The notes under the pieces are model-generated. The model saw only the letters and a program-made list of their open reading frames with translations, was not told where the DNA came from and searched no databases. A stretch of 64,000 bases of DNA, from NCBI GenBank assembly GCA_003574785.1, contig QORU01000006.1:124001-188000 (forward strand), written 5' to 3'. The translations under genes were made by a program, and so were the position numbers. The stretch comes from Taklimakanibacter deserti (GTDB taxonomy: Bacteria; Pseudomonadota; Alphaproteobacteria; Rhizobiales; Aestuariivirgaceae). Below, piece by piece: positions 25,321 to 38,769 of this stretch (the first letter of the stretch is position 1; every line of letters starts with the position of its first letter).

Positions 25321-25512
25321 TCACATTGACGAAACGTCACGAGTGCCGCCGAGCGCCTCGTCCATGAGGCGGCGGATGGTGCGCGCGCAGCGGCCGCATC
25401 TGGCGCTGCAGCCGAGACAGCCATAGACCTGGCTGGTCGAGCGCGTCCGCTCCGCCTCTACGGTGGAGCGGACATCCTGATCGCTCAATACATTGCACGA
25501 ACAGATGATCAT
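25321..25512 (-). CDS. bfd: Bacterioferritin-associated ferredoxin-like (2Fe-2S) protein
   Basis: The 63-residue protein begins MIICSCNVLSDQDVR and contains CGRCARTIRRLMDEAL, giving Bfd cluster ligands C4, C6, C39 and C42, plus extra C32 and C35 (YGCLGC). Bfd passes electrons to haem-containing bacterioferritin to release iron. No bacterioferritin gene is visible here. It lies 1.4 kb from the NOS/radical SAM pair on the opposite strand, so it might instead serve another redox enzyme; this is speculative. Confidence 0.85.
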   Translation of the reverse strand: MIICSCNVLSDQDVRSTVEAERTRSTSQVYGCLGCSARCGRCARTIRRLMDEALGGTRDVSSM

Positions 25513-25533
25513 GGCGCGAACCCCACTAGCGGT

Positions 25534-26541
25534 TCAGTACTCCCAGGGACCCGGTACGCATCGAAAGACGTCGCCGTCGACCGCCACATGGCAGACGGAC
25601 GGGAATGACAGGTGAGTGGCCACCAGCGACTCGCGGTTCGCCGCCAGTTCCCGCAAGAGACGCACCCGGACGCGCGCCGCCTCTTCGGGATCGTGCTCGA
25701 AGCCGTTGTACCAGTCGGGGTGCTCGAACCCGACCTGGAACACGGCGTCGCCGGCGAAGGTCAGCCGGTCGCCGCCGGACGCCAGGCGGACCACGCTATG
25801 CCCAGGGGTGTGGCCGCCGGTGCGTTGGACGACCACCCCTGGCGCCACCTCGTACTCGTTCTCGAACGTCCGCAACTGGCTGTGGTACTCTTTCAAGAAC
25901 CGCTTGCCCGTCCGCCGAAGCGCGTCCGGGAATCCCGGCGGCATGGAGACGCGGGAGAAATCGGGCGACTCCCAGAACTCGGCCTCGGCGGCCGCCACGT
26001 GGATCCGCAGGTCCGGACGCAGCTGTTCTTTCACCCCGTCGGCGAGCAGCCCGCCAACATGGTCCATGTGCATGTGGGTGAGCACCACGTCGGTCACCGA
26101 TGCGGGATCGATGCCGGCGCCCTCCAGTCGCTCAGCCAGCTTCCCGGCCCGCGGCAAGTCCGGGAATTCGCCCCCTATCCCGGCGTCGATCAGTATGGTC
26201 CGGCCGCCGCTCTTCACCACGACCGCATTCAGCGCCCATTCGAGCACGTCCGGCGGCAGGAACATGTCCTCGAGCCAGGCCGACCGCACGGCCGGATCGA
26301 CATTGTGGCCCAACATCGCGCCTGGCAGCGATAGCACGCCATCGCTGACCACCATTACGTCAATCTGGCCAACCCGGTGCACATAGCGCGACGGAACCAA
26401 CTCGTGATCCGGTCTACCGTGGATGTACCTCGCATTCACCGTGTCGGCGCAGTGCTGGCACGAGGGGTGTGGGGTGTTGTCGAAGCTGGTGCTTGTCTGT
26501 TGGTGACCAATCGTGCGGGATTTTGTTTCTGCCTGCGTCAT
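25534..26541 (-). CDS. Metallo-beta-lactamase-fold hydrolase
   Basis: The 335-residue protein has the zinc motif HMHMDHVGG (HxHxDH), then GGHTPGHSV and LTFAGDAVFQVGFEHP with the bridging Asp, and a final His near ATHLSFPSV. It resembles quorum-quenching lactonases and methyl parathion hydrolase-type MBL enzymes. There is no clear signal peptide, though the N-terminal ~50 residues are unusual and carry a CQHC pair. A 20-bp palindrome lies immediately upstream. It is divergent from the radical SAM-NOS operon across 401 bp. Confidence 0.88.
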   Translation of the reverse strand: MTQAETKSRTIGHQQTSTSFDNTPHPSCQHCADTVNARYIHGRPDHELVPSRYVHRVGQIDVMVVSDGVLSLPGAMLGHNVDPAVRSAWLEDMFLPPDVLEWALNAVVVKSGGRTILIDAGIGGEFPDLPRAGKLAERLEGAGIDPASVTDVVLTHMHMDHVGGLLADGVKEQLRPDLRIHVAAAEAEFWESPDFSRVSMPPGFPDALRRTGKRFLKEYHSQLRTFENEYEVAPGVVVQRTGGHTPGHSVVRLASGGDRLTFAGDAVFQVGFEHPDWYNGFEHDPEEAARVRVRLLRELAANRESLVATHLSFPSVCHVAVDGDVFRCVPGPWEY

Positions 26542-26942
26542 GATGCGCTCCTGTTTTGCGTGACCGAAACCTGTCGGTCATTGAGCCTCGTCGCGGACTC
26601 TATGTTGGAAGCGTGCTGACGGTCGATCGGGGTCAAGGGAGAGGGAAGACTACACCTGAGAACAGGGCAACCTGTGCTTCTCAGCGGATCGCAACGGTCT
26701 GCGGAATCAAGTGCAGCATCGATCCGTGCGGTTCGAGGCGCCACCGGATGACGCTCCGTCATATCGGGTGAGTTGCTTGCCTTGCGTCCCGGGCATCATT
26801 CTTTTGGCATATTGAGAGTGGTTAATGGCGAGCGCGCAGAGCGTGATCTTCGCATCGCAGTCCTCGGCTCGAAGGGAACCAAGCATTTGCACAGAATCGC
26901 ACTTCAACGATCCTGCGAAACCATTCTATCGGCAGTCTGCCC
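26542..26942. other. 401-bp divergent gap upstream of MBL and radical SAM-NOS genes
   Basis: No gene is supported here. The gap contains the palindrome at 26561-26580 and should hold the promoter of the radical SAM-NOS operon. I could not find a convincing -35/-10 pair. A TTTTGGCATATTGAGAG stretch near 26802-26818 is AT-richer and may include a -10. A plus-strand frame from 26825 overlaps the radical SAM gene in another frame and looks spurious. Confidence 0.5.
26561..26580. promoter_or_regulatory. TetR-type operator candidate upstream of MBL gene
   Basis: A perfect inverted repeat TGACCGA-N6-TCGGTCA begins 20 bp upstream of the MBL start. Size and symmetry resemble TetR/MarR-family operators. 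No such regulator gene is adjacent, so the controlling protein must be elsewhere. Confidence 0.6.
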
Positions 26943-28496
26943 ATGAGCGAGCGTCGGCGAGTTCGCGCGCATCGTTCCGCATTGCCGGATACAGAAGCGA
27001 ATGGAGGTACTTTTGTCGCTCGGGCCACGCGTTCCCGGCGAATACTGATCGTCGATCTGAATAACTTCGCCTCCTTTCCCACCCTTGCCATAGGGCTTCT
27101 TACAGCGTCGCTGCGCAATCACGGCCATGAGGTGCAGGTGCTCTGCCCGCTTGCCTATGACGTTCCGGCCGTCGAACGCGAGCGCCAGGAAAACGTGCTG
27201 GATCATCTCAAGCGGCGGCTTCATCTTTCGACGCTGCCCGTCGCCCGCGCCCCGCGAAATCTTGCGCGCACGGCGCGAAGCTGGTGGCTGGAGCGCCCCC
27301 ATTCGCGCGTCCTGCGCGAAGTCGCAAATGCGGTCGATCGGGGTCCCGATATCGTTCTGCTCTCCGCCTATCTGCAGCACTTCAATACCGTGCGTGAAAT
27401 CGGGCGACTTGCTGAGGCGCGCAAAGTCCCGGTTGTGATCGGCGGGCCCATGTTCAATGTCGAGGGCGTGGCCCATGCGTGGCGGAGCTTGCCCGGCATC
27501 AGTTGCGTTGCCGGCGCGGAGATGGATCATGACGTGGCCGGACTGATCGAGGCGATATGCACCGGCGAGCCGCTATCGAGGTTTTCCGGGCTTACGTTTC
27601 CGGACGGCACGCAGACCGGACCGGCACGCCCGCTGCGCAATCTCGATCAGGTGCCGATGGCGGATTTTTCCGACTTCCCGTGGGACAGGTATCCCGTCCG
27701 CATCGTTCCGATGATGACAGGCCGCGGCTGCCAGTGGGACAAATGCATGTTCTGCAGCGATGTCGTCTCGGCCAGCGGCCGTACGTTTCGAACGCGCTCG
27801 GTGACGAATGTCCTTCTTGAAATGCAGGAGCAGGCGCGCCGCAACGAGACCACCAACTTCCTGTTCCTCGATCTGAAGCTCAATTCCTATCCCGATATGC
27901 TGCGCGGCATAGCCGCTCAGCTGCAGGACTATGTGCAGGGCGCGGAATGGATCGGCACGGTGCATGTCGACCTGCGCTCCGACAATGGCCTGTCGAAAGC
28001 CGACCTCAGGGCAGCGGTCGCCGGCGGAATGCGACGGATCAGCTTCGGCCTGGAGAGCGGGAGCCAGAGACTGCTCGACCTGATGCGCAAGGGCACATCG
28101 GTCGAGGCCAATTCCGAATTCATCCGCAACGCCTTCGAAGCCGGGCTCAGCATCCGCTGCACCATGTTCAAGGGATATCCGGGCGAGGCCGCCGAGGACA
28201 TGGCAAGAACCGCAGAGTTTCTGGAACGGCACACACCGTTCCTAGACCGTGTCCGGTTCAACGAATTCTCGCTGATGGAGAACACGCCGATCTACGACGC
28301 GATGATCGCGCAGGCGGGAAGCCCTTCGTTCGCGATAGGCAGGCGTAACCACAGACGGGCGCTTGCCGATTACTTCAACCGGGAAGGCCGCGAGCGGGCA
28401 TACCGCCGCGCCAAGGCGCGGGCGCTCAAGGCGGTCTTCGAAATCAACCGCCGGCCGGTGCGCACCTCAGCGCGTCAATTCGACGGATTGATGTAG
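26943..28496 (+). CDS. B12-binding-domain radical SAM protein, partner of NOS
   Basis: The 517-residue protein has two recognisable parts. Residues ~33-215 form a Rossmann-like cobalamin-binding domain (ILIVDLNNF, PTLAIGLLTASLRNHGHEV, PDIVLLSAYLQH, VPVVIGGPMFN), without the strict DxHxxG. Residues ~250-470 form a radical SAM TIM barrel with cluster motif C263-x4-C268-x2-C271 (GRGCQWDKCMFC) and SFGLESGSQRLLDLMRKG. Such enzymes perform radical methylation or rearrangement of unactivated carbons. It precedes the NOS gene by 4 bp, a strong operon signal. The start at 26943 has a poor ribosome site; a homologous fold begins near residue 33. The substrate is unknown. Confidence 0.88.
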   Translation: MSERRRVRAHRSALPDTEANGGTFVARATRSRRILIVDLNNFASFPTLAIGLLTASLRNHGHEVQVLCPLAYDVPAVERERQENVLDHLKRRLHLSTLPVARAPRNLARTARSWWLERPHSRVLREVANAVDRGPDIVLLSAYLQHFNTVREIGRLAEARKVPVVIGGPMFNVEGVAHAWRSLPGISCVAGAEMDHDVAGLIEAICTGEPLSRFSGLTFPDGTQTGPARPLRNLDQVPMADFSDFPWDRYPVRIVPMMTGRGCQWDKCMFCSDVVSASGRTFRTRSVTNVLLEMQEQARRNETTNFLFLDLKLNSYPDMLRGIAAQLQDYVQGAEWIGTVHVDLRSDNGLSKADLRAAVAGGMRRISFGLESGSQRLLDLMRKGTSVEANSEFIRNAFEAGLSIRCTMFKGYPGEAAEDMARTAEFLERHTPFLDRVRFNEFSLMENTPIYDAMIAQAGSPSFAIGRRNHRRALADYFNREGRERAYRRAKARALKAVFEINRRPVRTSARQFDGLM

Positions 28497-28500
28497 CGCG

Positions 28501-29787
28501 ATGGGGAAGCTCGCGAGGCGCCTCGCCTCTCAAGGCGTGAACTATGCCGGACAAGCAAGTCCGCTCCTGCGGCGGTTGCGCAAGATTTCAGCGCTCGAGC
28601 GGCGCGAGGAAGCGCGCGCGTTTCTGGAGCTGTTCGCCCGCGAAACCGGCATGTCGCGTCCGGCCTTCGAAAAGCGGTGGTCCGAGATCGGCCGGGCGCT
28701 CAGGCGTCGGAACTTCTACGAACACACGCAAGACGAACTGGCCTTCGGCGCCCGTGTCGCTTGGCGCAATCATGGACGGTGCATCGGGCGTCTGTTCTGG
28801 GAAAGCCTTGAAGTGTTCGACTGTCGCAAGACGACCGAGCCGGACGCCATTGCCGATCGGATGGTCCGGCACATGCGCGATGCGCTGGGCGACGGGCGCA
28901 TCCGCTCGATGATCTCGGTCTTTGCCCCGGTCGAGGACACGGTGCTGCCCGCCTATATCGAAAGCAGACAGATCACGGAATATGCCGGCTATACGCTCGA
29001 TGACGGCAGCCTTCTGGGCGATCGCCAGAATGTCGAAGCGACCCGGATCGCCCAGAGCCTCGGCTGGCGGGCCCCGGAGCCCCGGGGACGGTTCGATGTC
29101 CTTCCCGTCATCATCCGCGATCGCAGTGACCGCCGTGTGCTCTTTTCGCTGCCGCCTTCGGCCTATCGGGAGATCGACATCCGGCACCCGGCCGAGGCGG
29201 GTTTCGCCGATCTCGGCCTGAAGTGGTACGCCGTGCCATGCATCAGCGGGATGATCCTGACCATCGGCGGCATCGATTATCCCTGCGCGCCCTTCAATGG
29301 ATTTTACATGTGCACGGAGATCGCGTCGCGCGATCTTGCCGATCGCAAGCGCTACGACCTGCTGCCCGACATTGCTCGCGCCCTCGGCCAGAGGCCCGAG
29401 ACAGCCAAAACTCCTCTATGGCGCGATACCGCTCTGACCGAGCTGAACCGCGCCGTGCTCCATTCCTTCAGACAGGCCGGTGTCACCATCGTCGATCACC
29501 ACGCCGCCAGCGACCAGTTCATGGAATTCCATCGGCGCGAGCAGGCCGAGGGACGTCGCGTCGCCGCCGACTGGCGCTGGGTCGTGCCGCCGCAGGCCTC
29601 CGGCGCCTGCGAGGTTTTTCATCTTCGCATGACGAATTTCCATCCCGTGCCGAATTACTATTCCGCGGAAACGAGCGACGGCCGCAGGCTCATGCCTTTT
29701 TACGGCGATCGCCACCGCTCGCGCGCCGAGCAGGCGTTCGATCGGCTGCGCCGGCGCTGGAAGCTGTGGAAACGGACGGCCTGGTGA
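28501..29787 (+). CDS. nos: Nitric oxide synthase, oxygenase domain only
   Basis: The 428-residue protein matches the NOS oxygenase domain end to end. The haem-thiolate Cys is C94 in AWRNHGRCIGR with stacking W88. GLKWYAVPCISG, IGGIDYPCAPFNGFYMCTE with arginine-binding E273, IVDHHAASDQFMEFHRRE and the pterin/dimer region WRWVVPP and TNFHPVPNYY all align. NOS oxidises L-arginine to citrulline and NO. No flavodoxin-reductase domain is attached, as in most bacterial NOS. Oddities: Trp to Phe at 268 and Gly to Cys at 271 in the usual NGWYMGTE motif, and a basic N-terminal extension of about 35 residues. It is co-transcribed with the B12 radical SAM gene. Confidence 0.95.
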   Translation: MGKLARRLASQGVNYAGQASPLLRRLRKISALERREEARAFLELFARETGMSRPAFEKRWSEIGRALRRRNFYEHTQDELAFGARVAWRNHGRCIGRLFWESLEVFDCRKTTEPDAIADRMVRHMRDALGDGRIRSMISVFAPVEDTVLPAYIESRQITEYAGYTLDDGSLLGDRQNVEATRIAQSLGWRAPEPRGRFDVLPVIIRDRSDRRVLFSLPPSAYREIDIRHPAEAGFADLGLKWYAVPCISGMILTIGGIDYPCAPFNGFYMCTEIASRDLADRKRYDLLPDIARALGQRPETAKTPLWRDTALTELNRAVLHSFRQAGVTIVDHHAASDQFMEFHRREQAEGRRVAADWRWVVPPQASGACEVFHLRMTNFHPVPNYYSAETSDGRRLMPFYGDRHRSRAEQAFDRLRRRWKLWKRTAW

Positions 29788-29801
29788 GGCGTCTTACAAA
29801 T

Positions 29802-29832
29802 GGAAAGGGCGCGGGAAACCCGCGCCCTTTCC
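29802..29832. terminator. Perfect 14-bp hairpin shared by nos and pnp ends
   Basis: The arms GGAAAGGGCGCGGG (29802-29815) and CCCGCGCCCTTTCC (29819-29832) are perfectly complementary with an AAA loop. It lies 15 bp after the nos stop and 19 bp beyond the pnp stop on the other strand, so it can end transcription from both sides. No long T-run follows on either strand. Confidence 0.75.
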
Positions 29833-29850
29833 ACTCAATTCTCGAAAGCC

Positions 29851-32004
<2,154 letters not shown>

Positions 32005-32120
32005 GTGATTTTCCTGATTGCCCTTCGCCGCCGCTTGATTTGCGTTCACCTACATCGTGGACGGCATCCCCTATGGGCCTCTTGGCGCCGGCCCTATTGC
32101 CGGACGCCACTTGGGGGATC

Positions 32121-32148
32121 GCGGGCGGCAAATCGGTGATCCGCCCGC
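32121..32148 (-). ncRNA. rpsO-pnp intergenic stem-loop (possible PNPase autoregulation site)
   Basis: The arms GCGGGCGG (32121-32128) and CCGCCCGC (32141-32148) form a perfect 8-bp stem in the 183-bp gap between rpsO and pnp. In E. coli the pnp leader folds into an RNase III-cut stem that mediates autoregulation; a similar role here is inference. It may also be an rpsO terminator, though no T-run follows. Confidence 0.45.
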
Positions 32149-32187
32149 TCATACTGACTGCGCTACAGCCTTTGCTTTCGCAGGCTC

Positions 32188-32457
32188 TTAGCGCCTTATA
32201 TCGAGCCGCTTGATCAGCGACTGATAACGCCCTTCATCGACCTTCTTGAGATAGTCAAGCAGACCGCGGCGCTGGCTCACCATCTTGAGGAGGCCGCGGC
32301 GCGAGTGATTGTCCTTCTTGTGGGCTTTGAAGTGATCGGTAAGCGTGTTGATGCGCTCGGTGAGGAGCGCGACTTGCACTTCCGGTGAGCCGGTGTCGCC
32401 GGCCTTGGTACCATATTCCTTCACGAGCGCCGACTTGCGCTCCTGGGTCATCGTCAT
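32188..32457 (-). CDS. rpsO: 30S ribosomal protein S15
   Basis: The 89-residue basic protein contains [38 protein letters not shown] and LLDYLKK, the S15 core that binds 16S rRNA helices 20-22. GGAG lies 8 bp before the ATG at 32457; an ATG two codons downstream is also possible. It follows truB by 19 bp on the same strand. Confidence 0.97.
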   Translation of the reverse strand: MTMTQERKSALVKEYGTKAGDTGSPEVQVALLTERINTLTDHFKAHKKDNHSRRGLLKMVSQRRGLLDYLKKVDEGRYQSLIKRLDIRR

Positions 32458-32476
32458 TCGGTCATCTCCAAATGGG

Positions 32477-33388
32477 TTACAGGTTGAACAGACGCTTCGG
32501 CTTGAGCGAGCCCTTCTCGATAGAGCAGATCCCCAGGGGTCTTCGACCCCACATGACGAGGACCGCATCTTGTGCGATGGGAGCGCTTGCGCCTCTGAGC
32601 AGAACCGACTGGCCCTGTCTCAGGCGTTGGGCCTCCGCGTCCTTCACGGCCAGTGCCGGGATGCCGTCCAGCACGGTCTCGATGGGGCGGAGAACCCCTT
32701 CCATGGCGTTGTCGCCGGGCGCCTTATGGCGCAGTTCCTCCAGCTTTTCCAGCGAAATCATGTCATTTTCGGTGAAGGGGCCGACCTGGGTACGCCTGAG
32801 CCGCGCCACGTGGCCTACGGTTCCCAGCGCCTCGGCAAGGTCGCGGGCGAGCGAGCGGATATATGTCCCCTTCCCGCAAGTCACTGAAAACTCTGCATGA
32901 TCCGGATCGGGAAGGCCCAGAAGCTCGATCTTCTCGATCACCACCAGCCGTGGTGCCAGATCCACCGCCTCGCCGGCGCGGGCGAGATCATAGGCCCGCT
33001 CGCCCTTGACCTTGATGGCCGAGAACCGGGGCGGCATCTGGAGGATCTCGCCTTCGAAGCGGGACAGCAGGGTATCGATGCTGCCATGCGAGGGCCGTTC
33101 GTCGGACAGGGCTGATATCTCGCCTTCCCGGTCGTCGGTGGTCCTGGCCTCGCCCCAGCGGACGAGGACGCGATAGGTTTTCCGGCCCTCCATGGCCCAC
33201 GAGACCGTCTTCGTGGCCTCGCCGAGCGCGATCGGCAGGAGGCCGGAGGCGAGCGGGTCGAGCGTCCCGCCATGGCCGGCCTTGGCGGCATTGAACAGCC
33301 GCTTGACCTTGGCCAGCGCCTGGGTAGAGCCCAGACCTTCAGGCTTGTCGAGGGCGATCCAGCCGTGGATGTTCTCGCGCGTCTTCAC
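32477..33388 (-). CDS. truB: tRNA pseudouridine(55) synthase
   Basis: TruB makes pseudouridine 55 in the T-loop of tRNAs. The 303-residue protein has the catalytic motif [23 protein letters not shown] with its Asp, [12 protein letters not shown] at the N-terminus, [19 protein letters not shown] and a C-terminal PUA-like domain. Its ATG overlaps the rbfA stop by 4 bp, showing coupled translation. Confidence 0.97.
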   Translation of the reverse strand: MKTRENIHGWIALDKPEGLGSTQALAKVKRLFNAAKAGHGGTLDPLASGLLPIALGEATKTVSWAMEGRKTYRVLVRWGEARTTDDREGEISALSDERPSHGSIDTLLSRFEGEILQMPPRFSAIKVKGERAYDLARAGEAVDLAPRLVVIEKIELLGLPDPDHAEFSVTCGKGTYIRSLARDLAEALGTVGHVARLRRTQVGPFTENDMISLEKLEELRHKAPGDNAMEGVLRPIETVLDGIPALAVKDAEAQRLRQGQSVLLRGASAPIAQDAVLVMWGRRPLGICSIEKGSLKPKRLFNL

Positions 33389-33771
33389 TTCTTGTCGGCG
33401 AGGTCGCGGGCCACCGCCGGATCCTTCAGGAGCTGGTCGATCTTCTCGGCATAATCGAGCGCCGTATCGATCCGGAACCTCAATTCGGGCATGAATTTCA
33501 TGTCGAGGCGCGGCGCGAGCAGGCCCCTTATGTAGCGGGCATGCTTGGCGAGCAGCTTGAGCGCGGCGTCGTTGTGGCCGTCGAGCAACGGCCTGACATA
33601 GACGGTCGCGATCCTCAGATCCGGCGACATCGCCACCTCATGCACGCCCACTTTGAAGCGGTCGAGCTCAGGATCGCCGACATCGCCGCGCAGGAGAATC
33701 TCCGCCAGAGCGTGGCGGATGAGTTCACCGGCGCGAAGCTGGCGCTGCGAGGGAGCTTTCGATGAGGTCAT
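33385..33771 (-). CDS. rbfA: Ribosome-binding factor A
   Basis: The 128-residue KH-like protein matures the 16S 5' end on the small subunit. It starts SQRQLRAGELIRHALAEILLRG, typical of RbfA, with VYVRPLLDG, KYIRG-like RYIRGLLAPRLDMKFMP and a C-terminal helix (DYAEKIDQLL). It overlaps truB by 4 bp. The gap to infB is filled by a repeat. Confidence 0.95.
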   Translation of the reverse strand: MTSSKAPSQRQLRAGELIRHALAEILLRGDVGDPELDRFKVGVHEVAMSPDLRIATVYVRPLLDGHNDAALKLLAKHARYIRGLLAPRLDMKFMPELRFRIDTALDYAEKIDQLLKDPAVARDLADKK

Positions 33772-33783
33772 GGGGAATATCTC

Positions 33784-33925
33784 CTCCCCTTATTCGTCAT
33801 GGCCGGGGCTGGATGGCCGGGTTAAACCCGGCCATGTACCCGGCCATCCAGACTCAACGTCATACAACTGCTGGACGGATAGACTGGATGGCCGGGTCAA
33901 GCCCGGCCATGACGAGTTGGGGTAA
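33784..33925. repeat. Palindromic repeat element between infB and rbfA
   Basis: Two GC-rich hairpins, at 33813-33835 (10-bp arms ATGGCCGGGT/ACCCGGCCAT) and 33888-33910 (9-bp arms ATGGCCGGG/CCCGGCCAT), are flanked by CGTCATGGCCGG- and CCGGCCATGACG-like ends, making a nested inverted element of about 140 bp. Similar ATGGCCGGG-type dyads are common between genes in Hyphomicrobiales. It lies inside an otherwise conserved operon. Confidence 0.85.
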
Positions 33926-33932
33926 GCGGTTG

Positions 33933-36476
<2,544 letters not shown>

Positions 36477-36567
36477 TCGTCCTGCCAGTTTGGGTCGGCT
36501 TTAGAGCCTTTCCCGCTCGGGTCAAGTCGGCCCGACTGGCAAAGGCTCAATTAAACTTCACGGCGCA

Positions 36568-37158
36568 CTAAGCCTCGTAGGCTTCTGCGCGACGTGTGGC
36601 CTGAAGGAGCTTTTCCGCAAGCCCCCCTTTGGCCACCGCCGCATGTATCACATTTGCCCGGCCGAACGCCAAATCCAATTCGGTCGAGGTGAAGAGACTC
36701 AATGTCTCTACACTTGGCCCCGAAAGGTTGTCGATCTTCTGCCGGCCGTTTTGGGCTGCTTCTCGCGCATGGATGACAAGCCGCGCCCGCCCGGATGCCA
36801 CCATTTCTTCGACCTTAGCTGCTCCGGCAACCGCCTCGCCAGCCTTTTTTGCAAGCGATATATAAGAAAGTGCGGCCTTGCGGAGAAGCCCCCCGACCTG
36901 GTCGGGCAGATCGGTTCCCGCCTGGACCTCGCCCAGCCCCCGGTTGAAGGCCCGGCGCTTGACCGCCTCGGCCACTCTGGCCCGATTCAACGCCACCCAG
37001 ACGCCCCGGCCCGGCAACTTCCGGTTGAGATCCGGGACGACCGTGCCTTCCGGCCCGCGCACGAAGCGAATGAGCCCCGCCTCATCCATGACTTCACGCG
37101 TCACGATGCACATGCGGTCCGCCACAATCTCATCTGCCTCGGCCGGGCTCGAGCTCAA
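36568..37158 (-). CDS. RNA-binding YlxR-domain (DUF448) protein fused to L7Ae-like domain
   Basis: In 196 residues, the N-terminal ~85 are the YlxR fold (RMCIVTREVMDEAGLIRFVRGP, PGRGVWVALNRA). The C-terminal half (LSYISLAKKAGEAVAGAAKVEEMV, GRARLVIHAREAAQNG) is an L7Ae/L30e-like RNA-binding domain. This two-domain form is normal for alphaproteobacteria. YlxR proteins bind nucleic acid and have been linked to RNase P and transcription control. It overlaps nusA by 4 bp. Confidence 0.92.
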   Translation of the reverse strand: MSSSPAEADEIVADRMCIVTREVMDEAGLIRFVRGPEGTVVPDLNRKLPGRGVWVALNRARVAEAVKRRAFNRGLGEVQAGTDLPDQVGGLLRKAALSYISLAKKAGEAVAGAAKVEEMVASGRARLVIHAREAAQNGRQKIDNLSGPSVETLSLFTSTELDLAFGRANVIHAAVAKGGLAEKLLQATRRAEAYEA

Positions 37159-38768
37159 GCGTCCTGCGCCTCCACGCCTGCCTGTTCGGCGGTCTCGGCT
37201 TCGGCCTCGACCGGCTTTTCGATCCAGCCGGCCTTGACGCGCGCCGCCATGATGATGGCCTCGGCTTCCGCCGACGACACATCGAGATCGGAGAAAGCGC
37301 CCTTGTGCTTGATTGTTTCGCCCGGCTTGCGCTCGGTCCAGCCGATGAGATCGTCGGTGGCGCAGCCGGCGAGGTCTTCCACCGTCTTCACTTGCGCCTC
37401 ACCCAGGGCGACCATCATCGGCAAGGTGACGCCTTCCACTTCCGCAACGTCATCGGCGACGCCCAGCTCCTTGCGCTTGGCATCCTGCTCGGCGGTGATC
37501 TTGTCGAGATAATCGCGGGCACGGGTCTGCAGTTCCTGGGCGGTCTGCTCGTCGAGGCCTTCGAGGCTCGAAATCTCCTGCGCGTCGGCATAGGCGATTT
37601 CCTCGACCGTCGCGAAGCCTTCCGAGGCCAAAAGCTGCGCCAGGATCTCGTCGACATCGAGCGTCTCGACGAAACGCTGGGTGCGCTCGGCGAATTCCTT
37701 CTGGCGGCGCTCCGATTCTTCGGCTTCGGTCATGATATCGATATCCCATCCGGTGAGTTGTGAAGCGAGGCGCACGTTCTGGCCGCGCCGGCCGATGGCG
37801 AGCGAGAGCTGCTCGTCGGGAACGACGACCTCGATGCGCTCGGCCTCTTCATCGAGCACCACCTTGGCCACTTCCGCGGGCGCCAGCGCATTGACGACGA
37901 AATTGGCGACATCGGCCGACCACGGGATGATGTCGATCTTCTCGCCCTGGAGCTCGTTGACCACCGCCTGGACGCGGCTGCCGCGCATGCCCACACAAGC
38001 GCCGACCGGATCGATCGAGCCGTCCTTGGAGCGCACCGCGATCTTGGCGCGGGAACCCGGATCGCGGGCAACCGACACCACCTCGACGACGCCGTCATAG
38101 ATTTCCGGCACTTCCTGGCCGAACAGGCGCGCCATGAATTCGGGATGGGTGCGCGACAGGAAGATCTGCGGGCCCCTTTGCTCGCGGCGCACGTCATAGA
38201 CATAGGCGCGGATGCGGTCGCCCGGCCGGAAGGTCTCGCGCGGCAGCGTCTCGTCGCGCCTTACGATCGCTTCGCCGCGGCCCAGATCGACGATCACATT
38301 GCCGTATTCGACGCGCTTCACCGAGCCATGCACGATCTCGCCGATGCGGTCCTTGTATTCGTCATACATGCGCTCGCGCTCGGCATCGCGCACCTTCTGC
38401 ACGATCACCTGCTTGGCGTTGGTGGCGGCGATACGGCCGAATTCGATGGGCGGCAAGGGATCGGCGATCTGATCGCCGATGGTCGCCGCCGGATTGCGGC
38501 GCTGCGCCTCGACCAGGCTGATCTCGGTCGCTTCATTCTCGACCTTCTCGACCACGAGCAAGAGCCGGTTGAGGCGCGTCTCGCCGGTCCTGGGATCGAT
38601 CTCGGCCGCGATATTGTTTTCCGCACCATAGCGCGACTTGGCCGCGCGCTGGATCGCCTCCGCCATGGCGGCGAGCACCACCGACTTGTCGATCGATTTC
38701 TCGCGCGCGACGGCGTCCGCGATCTGTAGAAGTTCGAGCCTGTTGGCGCTCACTGCGGCTTCGGCCAT
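37155..38768 (-). CDS. nusA: Transcription termination/antitermination factor NusA
   Basis: NusA binds RNA polymerase and nascent RNA, promoting pausing and Rho-linked control. The 537-residue protein has an N-terminal RNAP-binding domain ([25 protein letters not shown]), S1 ([22 protein letters not shown]), two KH domains ([15 protein letters not shown] and [13 protein letters not shown]) and two C-terminal acidic repeats. The ATG at 38768 with AGGAG upstream fits the family start. It is separated from the rimP stop by 1 bp. Confidence 0.96.
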   Translation of the reverse strand: MAEAAVSANRLELLQIADAVAREKSIDKSVVLAAMAEAIQRAAKSRYGAENNIAAEIDPRTGETRLNRLLLVVEKVENEATEISLVEAQRRNPAATIGDQIADPLPPIEFGRIAATNAKQVIVQKVRDAERERMYDEYKDRIGEIVHGSVKRVEYGNVIVDLGRGEAIVRRDETLPRETFRPGDRIRAYVYDVRREQRGPQIFLSRTHPEFMARLFGQEVPEIYDGVVEVVSVARDPGSRAKIAVRSKDGSIDPVGACVGMRGSRVQAVVNELQGEKIDIIPWSADVANFVVNALAPAEVAKVVLDEEAERIEVVVPDEQLSLAIGRRGQNVRLASQLTGWDIDIMTEAEESERRQKEFAERTQRFVETLDVDEILAQLLASEGFATVEEIAYADAQEISSLEGLDEQTAQELQTRARDYLDKITAEQDAKRKELGVADDVAEVEGVTLPMMVALGEAQVKTVEDLAGCATDDLIGWTERKPGETIKHKGAFSDLDVSSAEAEAIIMAARVKAGWIEKPVEAEAETAEQAGVEAQDA

Positions 38769-38769
38769 G

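Noticed and set aside
26825..27064. 79-codon plus-strand frame at the start of the radical SAM gene
   Set aside because: Ser/Ala/Arg-rich shadow of the true frame; overlaps coding sequence in another frame.
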